Below are positions 44,726 through 53,480 of a DNA stretch of 64,000 bases, one piece after another (position 1 is the first letter of the stretch; each line of letters begins with the position of its first letter). A model generated the notes under the pieces. That model did not search any database. It was not told where the DNA came from and saw nothing but the letters and a program-made list of their open reading frames with translations. The translations under genes and the position numbers were made by a program. Source of the DNA: JAGQYH01 sp041393015 (GTDB taxonomy: Bacteria > Bacteroidota > Bacteroidia > Chitinophagales > JADIYW01); assembly GCA_041393015.1 (NCBI GenBank), contig JAWKKV010000005.1:248001-312000 (forward strand), read 5' to 3'.

Positions 44726-46996
44726 ATGAAAACAAAAAATATTTCATTGGTGATAGGGTTACTCACCTTTTTCATCAGTGTAGCATTCAACTCTGTAAAT
44801 GCACAAGAAATTGAACGCATTCAATTAATAGATCAAACAACAAAAGAACCTATTACCGAAGCCACTTTTCAATATGCCAATCAAAATGGCATCTCTAACG
44901 AAGAAGGCTTTATTGAATTCCAATTCGTTCCAACAGAAAAAATGAAGCTGTCGCATATTACTTATGGACAGTTTGTATTAACTGAAGAAGATATAAGAAC
45001 AGCCATAGCTAATCAAAAACTCTATTGGGAGGAGAATCCATTCATGTTATATCCTGTAACCATCATCGCATTGCGCCCCAAAACCAATGAGAATAAAGTC
45101 ATTAAACTATCTTACCAAGATAATATGGCACATGATGGTGGCTCCGTTTTAACACAAACGCCAGTAATTGGCACCATTAAAAAAAGCGGCAGCTATGGTT
45201 TCGATCCGGTGTTGCGTGGTTTCAAATACGATCAATTAAACATTGTAATGGACGGCGTACAATCCGCTACAGCTGCATGTCCCAACAGAATGGATCCTCC
45301 TACCAGTCAAATGGCACCCAATATGTTGGATAGAATTGAAATTTTAAAAGGACCCCATGCTTTACGTTATGGAAGCGGATTTGGTGGCACCATCAATTTT
45401 ATTTCTAACCCAAAACGTTTCACTGAAGAACGTGATTTATACGGGCGAGTTTCTGCCGGATATGAAACCAACGGTCATGTATTTAGAGAAGAAGGCGTTA
45501 TTGGCGTTAGCGGAGCTCGCTACGATGTCGGATTATACGGCTCTTGGTCGCAAGGAAGAGATTATAAAGATGGCAATAAAGAAAGCGTAGAGGGTGAGTT
45601 TTTAAGAGGCAGTATCGGTATCGATGGAGGCTTTAAACTAACCGACAAGCATCAATTAAATGTTCACGTTAATAATAATTTAGCTAGAAATGCCGATTTC
45701 CCGGCCTTAGCCATGGATCTAAGAAAGGATGATACTTGGATGGTTAACTTAAGCCATATCGCCAATATTCAGAAAAAATCACTTAAAACATGGGAATCTA
45801 CCGTGTATGGCAGTTTTGTAAAACATTTGATGGATAATGAGTTAAAGGAGCTAGATCCACGAATGATGGATGCTGCAACAAATGCCAAAACAAGAACCTA
45901 TGGCGGACGAACAGAAGGCATCTGGAAATGGACCAATATGACTTTATATACCGGTGCAGATGTACGAGTGGAAGAAGCAGAAGGCATTAGAGAAAGAGAA
46001 TTTCTAAGAGGCCCAATGATGGGCACCATATTGTTTGACAATGCTTGGCAACACGGTAGAATTAATAAAACCGGCGTTTTTGCAGAGTATCACTATTCTA
46101 AAAAAGGTTGGCAGTTAGTGTTGGCTAGTAGATTAGAAGTCAACAATGCCAATACTTTAGAAACTACCACAGAATTCAGTAATGTATATAACGATACCAA
46201 AATCACTGAATTTAACCCAAGTTTTAGTGTTGGAACCATAAAGAATTTCAAAAAAGGAGCATCAATCGGTTTATGGTTGGGAAGAGCGCAAAGAAGTGGA
46301 AGCTTAACCGAGCGATACATTAATTATTTTACTGTAGGACAAGATCCTTATGAAATGTTAGGGAACCCTAATATTCAACCCGAGATCAATAATCAAGCAG
46401 ACCTTACTTTCCAATATCGACATGCCAAAGCATCTATCAACGTTGATGTATTTGCCTCTTATTTACAAGATGCTATTTCTTCAGCCATTGATACCAGTTT
46501 AACGCCTCGAATCGCGAGTAGCCCTGGCGTAAGATCTTATATCAATATTGACAAAGGCTTCAAAACCGGTGTTGAATTTACTTGGTTACAAGAATGGGTA
46601 AAAGGTTTGCAGCACCAAGTGAGTTTAGCTTATACTTATGGTCAAGATTTAACCAGAGATGAACCGTTACCTGAAATTGCACCATTAGATATGAGATTTA
46701 GATTAATGGGGGATTTTGTGAGAGGAAAAGTGAAACCGGAGTTTGGAGTGAGACACGTTATCCAACAAGCAAGAATTTCAACGGAATACGGCGAAACTCA
46801 AAGTCCATCATTTACTTTATTGGATGCTTCCTTTGGTAGTCAAATCAGTGATGTTTTTGGAATTACTATTGGCGTTAAAAACTTGTTAGGAACTCAATAC
46901 TACGAACATTTAAGTCGTTCTGTGGTAGCTGCTTCTCATCCAATATTTGAGCCTGGAAGAAGTTACTTCATATCATTGAATTTAAATTTCATGTAA
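44726..46996 (+). CDS. TonB-dependent copper receptor, NosA/OprC type
   Basis: 756 residues. A signal peptide is followed by a short carboxypeptidase-like domain (RIQLIDQTTKEPITEATFQY), then a plug with TAACPNRMDPPTSQMAPNML and RIEILKGPHALRYGSGFGG, and a 22-strand barrel ending in a terminal LNLNFM. The CPNRMDPPTS segment is the copper-binding signature of the NosA/OprC family (Cys and Met near the plug apex). It would bring copper across the outer membrane for NosZ and NirK, which both need it. It lies 4 kb downstream of nosL on the same strand. Confidence 0.88.
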   Translation: MKTKNISLVIGLLTFFISVAFNSVNAQEIERIQLIDQTTKEPITEATFQYANQNGISNEEGFIEFQFVPTEKMKLSHITYGQFVLTEEDIRTAIANQKLYWEENPFMLYPVTIIALRPKTNENKVIKLSYQDNMAHDGGSVLTQTPVIGTIKKSGSYGFDPVLRGFKYDQLNIVMDGVQSATAACPNRMDPPTSQMAPNMLDRIEILKGPHALRYGSGFGGTINFISNPKRFTEERDLYGRVSAGYETNGHVFREEGVIGVSGARYDVGLYGSWSQGRDYKDGNKESVEGEFLRGSIGIDGGFKLTDKHQLNVHVNNNLARNADFPALAMDLRKDDTWMVNLSHIANIQKKSLKTWESTVYGSFVKHLMDNELKELDPRMMDAATNAKTRTYGGRTEGIWKWTNMTLYTGADVRVEEAEGIREREFLRGPMMGTILFDNAWQHGRINKTGVFAEYHYSKKGWQLVLASRLEVNNANTLETTTEFSNVYNDTKITEFNPSFSVGTIKNFKKGASIGLWLGRAQRSGSLTERYINYFTVGQDPYEMLGNPNIQPEINNQADLTFQYRHAKASINVDVFASYLQDAISSAIDTSLTPRIASSPGVRSYINIDKGFKTGVEFTWLQEWVKGLQHQVSLAYTYGQDLTRDEPLPEIAPLDMRFRLMGDFVRGKVKPEFGVRHVIQQARISTEYGETQSPSFTLLDASFGSQISDVFGITIGVKNLLGTQYYEHLSRSVVAASHPIFEPGRSYFISLNLNFM

Positions 46997-47011
46997 TAAC
47001 ATGTATTATTG

Positions 47012-47058
47012 GGGGCTGCTATCTATCTTGGTTGGTTTTTTTCGGATAGCGGCCCTTT
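47012..47058 (+). terminator. Terminator after the copper receptor
   Basis: GGGCTGCTATC (47013-47023) pairs with GATAGCGGCCC (47045-47055) with one G-T wobble, and is followed by TTT. The loop contains another T-run. It separates the receptor gene from fhs. Confidence 0.65.
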
Positions 47059-47099
47059 CAATATAAAAACAATCAAAATATTTTTAGAACCATATATAT

Positions 47100-48767
47100 A
47101 TGAACGACATCGACATTGCCAAAAACATTAAACTTAAACCCATTGTAGAAATTGCGAAGCAATTAGGACTGAAGGAAGATGATTTAGAATTATATGGTAA
47201 ATACAAAGCCAAACTACCGTTGCACTTTTCGAAAAGCAAAAATTTGGACCAGAAGAAATTGATTTTGGTCTCTGCCATCTCTCCCACTCCGGCGGGTGAA
47301 GGCAAAACGACAGTAGCTATCGGATTAAATGATGGCTTAAACCTCATTGGCAAAAAGTCAATTGCCGTTTTAAGAGAACCTAGCTTAGGTCCTGTATTTG
47401 GTATGAAAGGTGGTGCTACCGGCGGCGGCCATTCGCAAGTACTGCCTATGGAAGATATCAACCTACATTTTACAGGTGATTTTTCCGCCATTGAAAAAGC
47501 CAATAATTTATTAGCGGCATTGATTGATAATAACATACAAAGTAAAACCAGATCATTAGGCATAGATCCACGAACCGTAAATTGGAAGCGCGTAATGGAT
47601 ATGAACGATAGAGCCTTAAGAAATATGATTGTTGGCTTAGGTGGTGCCACCGGAGGCATGCCAAGAGAAACAGGTTTTGATATTACAGCGGCCTCAGAGG
47701 TGATGGCTATCCTTTGTTTAGCAACAGATTATACCGACTTAAAAGCTCGATTAGGACGTATTTTTATTGGTTATACGTTTGATAAAAAACCTATTTATGC
47801 TAAAGATTTGAAAGCGGAAGGCGCTATGACGGCCTTATTGAAAGATGCGATAAGACCCAATCTAGTGCAAACTGCCGGAGGATTTCCAGCCATCATTCAT
47901 GGTGGACCGTTTGCTAATATTGCTCAAGGCACTAATAGCGTTATCGCTACTCGAACAGGTTTGGCGCTCTCGGATTATGTCATTACAGAAGCCGGTTTTG
48001 GGTTTGATCTTGGAGCAGAAAAATTCTTAGACATCAAATGTATGTCTAGCGGATTATCGCCCTGCGCTGCTGTTTTGGTAGCCACGGTGAGGGCGATAAA
48101 ATACCACGGTGGCGTTTCTCTTAAAGCATTGAACCAATCAAACCCTAAAGCCGTAAAAGATGGTTTAGCCAATTTGGATAAACACTTAGAAAACATGCGA
48201 AAATTTGATTTGGAACCGATTGTTGCCATCAACCACTTTGCGAGTGATTCCGATGAAGAAATTGCAGTGATTGAACAACATTGCGAGCAATTGAAAGTGC
48301 CGTATGCAGTAGCTAAAGTTTGGGAGAAAGGTGGAGAAGGTGCTTTGGAGCTTGCTAAAAAAGTCGCTGCCATATCTGATGGTAACTCAAAACCATTTAA
48401 ACCGCTCTATGATTGGAACTGGCCGGTAAAAAAGAAGATTGAAACAATAGCGAAAGAAATTTATGGGGCAGAAGCTATTGACTACACTTCCAAAGCGAAA
48501 AGCGATTTAAAGAAAATTGATGCTTTAGGATTAAATGAGCTACCAATTTGTATGGCTAAAACAGAAAAATCATTGTCTGACAACCCTAAGCTATTGGGCC
48601 GACCGGAACATTTTGTAGTAACGGTACGACAAATAGAAATTGCCAGCGGTGCAGGATTTTTAATTCCAATAACAGGCGACATTATGCGAATGCCGGGTTT
48701 ACCGGGCACTCCAGCCAGTGAAAACATTGACATTGACGAAAATGGTGTGATTGAAGGATTGTTTTAA
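47100..48767 (+). CDS. fhs: Formate-tetrahydrofolate ligase
   Basis: 555 residues, the normal length. The ATP site is SAISPTPAGEGKTTVAIGL near residue 60. Other family marks are REPSLGPVFGMKGGATGGGH, LHFTGDFSAI, and PNLVQTAGGFPAIIHGGPFANI. It makes 10-formyl-THF from formate, THF and ATP, feeding one-carbon metabolism. It is cytoplasmic and appears to be monocistronic, with a terminator just upstream and a hairpin on the far side. Confidence 0.95.
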   Translation: MNDIDIAKNIKLKPIVEIAKQLGLKEDDLELYGKYKAKLPLHFSKSKNLDQKKLILVSAISPTPAGEGKTTVAIGLNDGLNLIGKKSIAVLREPSLGPVFGMKGGATGGGHSQVLPMEDINLHFTGDFSAIEKANNLLAALIDNNIQSKTRSLGIDPRTVNWKRVMDMNDRALRNMIVGLGGATGGMPRETGFDITAASEVMAILCLATDYTDLKARLGRIFIGYTFDKKPIYAKDLKAEGAMTALLKDAIRPNLVQTAGGFPAIIHGGPFANIAQGTNSVIATRTGLALSDYVITEAGFGFDLGAEKFLDIKCMSSGLSPCAAVLVATVRAIKYHGGVSLKALNQSNPKAVKDGLANLDKHLENMRKFDLEPIVAINHFASDSDEEIAVIEQHCEQLKVPYAVAKVWEKGGEGALELAKKVAAISDGNSKPFKPLYDWNWPVKKKIETIAKEIYGAEAIDYTSKAKSDLKKIDALGLNELPICMAKTEKSLSDNPKLLGRPEHFVVTVRQIEIASGAGFLIPITGDIMRMPGLPGTPASENIDIDENGVIEGLF

Positions 48768-48798
48768 TTAAAAACGTGAGCAGCTTACGCTACTCACG
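48768..48798 (-). terminator. Terminator for the minus-strand T9SS cargo gene
   Basis: On the minus strand, CGTGAG and CTCACG (arms 48775-48780 and 48793-48798) form a stem, followed by TTTTTAATT. It lies between the converging fhs and 648-residue genes. Confidence 0.6.
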
Positions 48799-48840
48799 CT
48801 CAGGAGTTAATGCATCAATAGCCGATCATAATTGATATGG

Positions 48841-50787
48841 TTATTGCTTCATCAACTTGGTAGTCAACAATTGGCTTTTAGTTTGAAGTGTTACCGTGTA
48901 GATACCGGCTGATAAATCATCGCTTATCTTTTTAGTGTTCAATCCATTTACAGAAACACCATTATACTCCGCAACAACTTGTCCTTTTAAATCGCAAATT
49001 GAAACAACATAATGGCTTTCATCACTACTTGTCCAATTTAAATGGAAAGCGGAATGACTCATTACCGGATTTGGAAACACATTTAATTCCAATAATCCAT
49101 CGTTCATCATTACTGTCTTCTCTTTAGAAACTTCAGTTCCCATTCTTGATGAAATACTGCCACTACAATCGTCCACAATACTAACGGGTAGATTAGAAGC
49201 AGTCATGGTCAGTGAATTACCTGTAAAACCATTGGAATAAAAATCAGGATTAAAATTAGTTAAGTTTGGATTGCCACCTTCAATCACCTTAATCGTCATA
49301 TTTGGGGTGCAGTCATTACCGCCAGAATTTAAAGTTGTGGTGGCATATTTGAAATTGTCATACACTGTATTAACGCTGTTTCCATTTACAGTACTGGTTG
49401 GAAAATCGTAGCTAAGAGGAATTGCATCATAAGAGAAATATCCCAATTTCTTAGCTTGTACGCTAGAGCTACCCAATACCTGTTTATCGTATTCCATAAC
49501 ATAAGCACTGTAAGTTGTTGCACCTGTAATTAAAACCTTACCGTTGTTTAAAATATCAATGTCACTTACTTTCAAATCGGTCATATCACCTGATGAATTT
49601 CCCGTTTCGTGCCAAAAAATTGACCCTCGAACATACGCTCCAATGTTTGATATTTCCAAAAACAAACCGCCATTGTAGGTTAAATAGCCAGCAGTTCCAT
49701 TACCATCCCAGCCATTATTGCCGGTATTAAACAAAAGACCAATTAACGCTGCCGCTGTAAAAGTACCGTTTGCGACAACAACAATATTACCTTGATCAGT
49801 GCCATTGGTAATCTCCTTAATTTGAGGAGAAAATACAAATGAAGCATAGCCCGCCAATAAGCCTAAACCAAATTCATCCTCCACATAAGGTGCTAGATAT
49901 CCTCCATCAGAACCATAATAAGAAATTACTTTTGCCCATTCTGTTGTACCCGCAGAAGTTAATTTCACGATATAAGTTTCATTTCCGGTAGAAGCGGCAT
50001 AGGCAAATCCTCCATCTTGTAATTCAATGATTGGAAATTTAAAGCCACCTAATACTACGCCTGCTAATAAATTGTAATTGAAGTTGTTTTGTACTTTAGA
50101 CCATTGCTTGGTGCCATTGGCAGTAATCTTTAAGATAAATGGATGAACACCATAATTGCCATCGTACAATGAACCGCCCTTGGTAAAACCTCCGATAATA
50201 AATCCACCATCGCTGGTTTTTTGAATGTTGGTAGGCACTTGATTTCCACTTGCACCATAAGTTTTCGTCCACATAACCGAACCAGTGTTTTTGGAAATTT
50301 TCATCACCACATAATTAAAGGTAGATTGCAAAGTGTGATTATTGGGTCCGCAAAATGGCCATGTGAGTTTATAATCATCATAAGTACCCAGCACCACATA
50401 CCCATCGGCTACTTCTACCGCATCAACGGCATAATCCATGTGATTTAAATAAACACCACAAGTGCTACTGCCTACATAATTTCCCCAAAAATACCAGTTG
50501 TAAGGAAGTGGTGTATAAATAGGCGATGCATAAGACTTACTCCACACTGTATTTCCGTTGGCATCTTTTTTAATAATTACCATATCACTTTGGGTCGCAT
50601 CACTTTGTCCGTTATTTGAACCTATTAAAAGTTGACCGCCGCCATCAATATTTAAAATTGAAGAAGCAACACTTTGACCGCTACCATTAAATTGATAGGC
50701 AGCCATTTGGCTTTGTGCGTCGCCATTAAAAGAACTAACCACTATAAATGATAGGGTCATTAGTAGGTAAATAAATTTCGTTTTCAT
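48841..50787 (-). CDS. T9SS type A cargo protein with repeat-rich beta-propeller-like body
   Basis: 648 residues. Signal peptide MKTKFIYLLMTLSFIVVSSF. The body contains recurring segments of the kind SDGGFIIGGFTKGGSLYDG ... ILKITANGTKQWSKV and TYIVKLTSAGTTEWAKVISY, the pattern of DGG/W-K repeat propellers in Bacteroidota surface proteins. The C-terminal 80 residues have ELNVFPNPVMSHSAFHLNW and end in LTTKLMKQ, a T9SS type A signal. It is likely released to the medium or held on the surface. Ligand unknown. It stands alone on the minus strand. Confidence 0.75.
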   Translation of the reverse strand: MKTKFIYLLMTLSFIVVSSFNGDAQSQMAAYQFNGSGQSVASSILNIDGGGQLLIGSNNGQSDATQSDMVIIKKDANGNTVWSKSYASPIYTPLPYNWYFWGNYVGSSTCGVYLNHMDYAVDAVEVADGYVVLGTYDDYKLTWPFCGPNNHTLQSTFNYVVMKISKNTGSVMWTKTYGASGNQVPTNIQKTSDGGFIIGGFTKGGSLYDGNYGVHPFILKITANGTKQWSKVQNNFNYNLLAGVVLGGFKFPIIELQDGGFAYAASTGNETYIVKLTSAGTTEWAKVISYYGSDGGYLAPYVEDEFGLGLLAGYASFVFSPQIKEITNGTDQGNIVVVANGTFTAAALIGLLFNTGNNGWDGNGTAGYLTYNGGLFLEISNIGAYVRGSIFWHETGNSSGDMTDLKVSDIDILNNGKVLITGATTYSAYVMEYDKQVLGSSSVQAKKLGYFSYDAIPLSYDFPTSTVNGNSVNTVYDNFKYATTTLNSGGNDCTPNMTIKVIEGGNPNLTNFNPDFYSNGFTGNSLTMTASNLPVSIVDDCSGSISSRMGTEVSKEKTVMMNDGLLELNVFPNPVMSHSAFHLNWTSSDESHYVVSICDLKGQVVAEYNGVSVNGLNTKKISDDLSAGIYTVTLQTKSQLLTTKLMKQ

Positions 50788-51014
50788 AAGGCTGAATTTT
50801 AGTTTGTAATTTGAATAAGATGAGTTAACTATCTTAAGAGCTAATCTAATGGATCGGTTTTTGGAAACAGTAGCGATTTATAGTGATTTTTAAGAATATG
50901 TTCTTAAATCAAGTTTTATTTTTCAAACTCGATTACAATTTTATAGTAGAATTCTCCTGATTTTCAAAAAATTAGATAAAGCGTTTCCATATAAATTTCT
51001 ATTTTAGTTTATGC

Positions 51015-51536
51015 ATGAGTAAAGCTAACGATGATCACTTGCCACACTACCGAGTTCGGCCGCGTTTTAAAGTTGAAACGCCCTACTCTATGGAGACTAT
51101 TTCTCAAAAAGTAAGTGACAGTTTATCCGATGATAATGCACCTTGTAAAGGCCGTGTAAACAAAGGCTATATATCGCTTTGTTTACCTGTAAAAGAACAA
51201 CACTATTGGTCGCCGCAGTTATCCATTACTTTGGAAGAAAATGAAGAAGGAACAACCATACGAGGCTTGTATGGACCACGACCAGCCGTATGGACCATGT
51301 TTGTATTTTTCTATTCGCTCTTAGGTTTTGCCACTTTAGTAATTGCCATTGTTGGCTTTTCTAAGCTTTCGTTAGATAAATCTGCCCCAATTTTATGGGC
51401 ATTGCCCGGATTGATTTTGATGATTGCTTCTTTGTATTTAGTAGCCTATTTAGGCCAAAAAGCCAGCCACGACCAAATGTTGACCTTACACCAATTTCTT
51501 GAAAAAAGTACTGGATTGATGATTCAAGAAGATTAA
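51015..51536 (+). CDS. Two-helix membrane protein of unknown function
   Basis: 173 residues. The N-terminal 95 residues are soluble and charged (HYRVRPRFKVETPYSMETIS near the start). Two membrane helices follow (MFVFFYSLLGFATLVIAIVG; LWALPGLILMIASLYLVAYLG) with a short cytosolic tail. No motif recognised. It is transcribed away from the T9SS cargo gene and is not part of the cassette that begins at 51772. Confidence 0.5.
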   Translation: MSKANDDHLPHYRVRPRFKVETPYSMETISQKVSDSLSDDNAPCKGRVNKGYISLCLPVKEQHYWSPQLSITLEENEEGTTIRGLYGPRPAVWTMFVFFYSLLGFATLVIAIVGFSKLSLDKSAPILWALPGLILMIASLYLVAYLGQKASHDQMLTLHQFLEKSTGLMIQED

Positions 51537-51755
51537 GCGCTTTCCGTACAAAATTATGTTGTGTATATGTGTATAGTTAGATATAACAATTAGAACATTA
51601 TATTATATATATTACATATTTTTGAAACAATAAGCTATGAATTGTCACTTATTTACATTGTATAGGTTATTAAAAAATTGATGAGCCAAATTTGTAAAAA
51701 CTAAAAGAGCTGTCTTTTTGCCAATGCTGAACTGAATATAATTTAAGAAAAAACG

Positions 51756-51763
51756 TAGATTTG
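51756..51763 (+). promoter_or_regulatory. Putative -7 box of the defence cassette
   Basis: TAGATTTG is a perfect TAnnTTTG box ending 8 bp before the methyltransferase ATG. Transcription would start nearly at the ATG, so the mRNA may be leaderless. No good -33 element was seen. Confidence 0.4.
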
Positions 51764-51771
51764 AGCAGTAT

Positions 51772-53478
51772 ATGAATAAATTAACAGTAATAGACTTTTT
51801 TTGTGGAGCAGGTGGATTTTCGGAGGGGTTCAGACAAATGGGCTATGATATAATTTACGGATATGACCATTGGAAACCTGCTGTTGACACCTATAATCAC
51901 AACTTCAATTTACAATGCAGTCCTAAGAATATTTTAGATTTCAATAATTCAATTAATGAAATCAATGCTTTACCAAATACAGACATTATTCTCGGAAGTC
52001 CTCCTTGTGTAAGCTTCTCTAGTTCTAACAAATCTGGAAAAGCAGATAAATCATTAGGGGTTGAATTAACAGAAACTTTTCTAAAGATTGTAGCTGTAAA
52101 AAAACACCAACCAAATTCTACTCTAAAGGCTTGGTTTATGGAGAATGTTGTTAATTCAAAGAGATATTTACAAACTGCTTATACATTTAAAGATTTGGGG
52201 CTTACAGATTGGGCTAATGAACACAAAATAAGTCCAAACAAAATTGCAATTGATTTATTTGAAAATACAACTATTATTAACTCAGCAGATTATGGTTCAA
52301 TACAAGCAAGAAAGCGTGTAATATCAGGTGAGATTATTAAACAAAAGAAACTTATTGTTCCCAACCATACTCATTCTAGCCCAAAAGAAAAAGGAAACCT
52401 ACCACGTTATAAAACAATACACACTATACATCAGAATTTTCCTAGTCCATTTCAAAAGGAAGATTTCGTAGAAGTAAAAGACATAAATTATGATATAAGA
52501 ATTTATCAGAATCAGCTTACAGATCATTTCTATGATACTGGAGTTTATGAGGTTGAATGGAAGTTTTCAAAATTTTGGAAACAAAACCACCCTTATATGG
52601 GAAAAATGTCTTTTCCAGAGAATAGTAATAATCCAAGCAGAACTATTACTGCAACTAAAATTGCTAACTCCCGAGAATCTATTATCTATAAATCAGAGAT
52701 TAAAAGAAAAGGAGATGGAGAATACAGATTACCTACTGTAAGGGAAGCTGCAATTATTATGGGATTCCCAATAACTTATCAGTTTATTGGTTCTGAAAAT
52801 ACCAAATGGAGGCTTGTTGGAAATGCTGTTTGCTGTGCTGTTAGTCGAGCCTTGGCAGATTCAACATTGCAGTTATTTAAACTTAGTAAACCTAAGAAAT
52901 TAATTGTAAGTAAAACACCTAAACTTGAAGGAGTACTTAATTTAAATACCTACAAACTAAAGGAATTTAACAATCCTCCTGTAAAGAAAAAAGGTGCAAG
53001 ATTTAGAAGACACCCAATAAAAGACGGCAATTTAACAGTAACATTATCTAATTACGATATTGATAAAAGCAGTAAAACAAAAAACAAATGGTTTACTTCT
53101 ATTCAATATGGAACTGGCGAAGGATTTCCTGTCCAAAAGGTTGATGATGAATACTACAAAGAATTAGAATCACTTATCAATAATTTTAAGGGAGGTAAGA
53201 GATTCTTAGAAATCATCAACAATGGATTTTCTGAAAAAATTGGAGATAAAATTCAACTCCAAGATATGTATGAAAAACAAGTCTCGGTTGAGAATTTAAA
53301 AGAACCTACAATTCTTGTAGATGAGATTGCAGAAATTATAGAAAAAGTTGGCTGTCCAAATTCAACATTTGAGCAAACTGAAAAAGTCATTTTTGAGAAC
53401 AAATCCATAGTACCTATAAAACAAGTTTTTGCTCTTTATGCTGTCAATAAAATTTCTTCCATTGCAAATAATAAGTGA
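51772..53478 (+). CDS. DNA (cytosine-5) methyltransferase with unique C-terminal extension
   Basis: 568 residues. The C5-methyltransferase motifs occur in order: I (IDFFCGAGGFSEGF, 7-20), IV (GSPPCVSFS with catalytic Cys79), VI (MENV, Glu124), VIII (QARKR, 179-183) and X (WRLVGNAVCCAVSRALA, near 345-360). After about residue 390 there is an extra region of some 180 residues (KKKGARFRRHPIKDGNLTVT onward) that I do not recognise. It would methylate cytosine in a recognition site and protect self-DNA. It is the first gene of a four-gene cassette, followed directly by the ParB-like gene. The DNA is AT-richer than neighbouring genes, suggesting acquisition. Confidence 0.9.
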   Translation: MNKLTVIDFFCGAGGFSEGFRQMGYDIIYGYDHWKPAVDTYNHNFNLQCSPKNILDFNNSINEINALPNTDIILGSPPCVSFSSSNKSGKADKSLGVELTETFLKIVAVKKHQPNSTLKAWFMENVVNSKRYLQTAYTFKDLGLTDWANEHKISPNKIAIDLFENTTIINSADYGSIQARKRVISGEIIKQKKLIVPNHTHSSPKEKGNLPRYKTIHTIHQNFPSPFQKEDFVEVKDINYDIRIYQNQLTDHFYDTGVYEVEWKFSKFWKQNHPYMGKMSFPENSNNPSRTITATKIANSRESIIYKSEIKRKGDGEYRLPTVREAAIIMGFPITYQFIGSENTKWRLVGNAVCCAVSRALADSTLQLFKLSKPKKLIVSKTPKLEGVLNLNTYKLKEFNNPPVKKKGARFRRHPIKDGNLTVTLSNYDIDKSSKTKNKWFTSIQYGTGEGFPVQKVDDEYYKELESLINNFKGGKRFLEIINNGFSEKIGDKIQLQDMYEKQVSVENLKEPTILVDEIAEIIEKVGCPNSTFEQTEKVIFENKSIVPIKQVFALYAVNKISSIANNK

Positions 53479-53480
53479 TT

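Noticed and set aside
47084..47659. 191-codon frame opposite the formate-THF ligase gene
   Set aside because: It lies fully antisense to a gene with clear conserved motifs; its Pro/Ser-rich translation looks like a shadow product.
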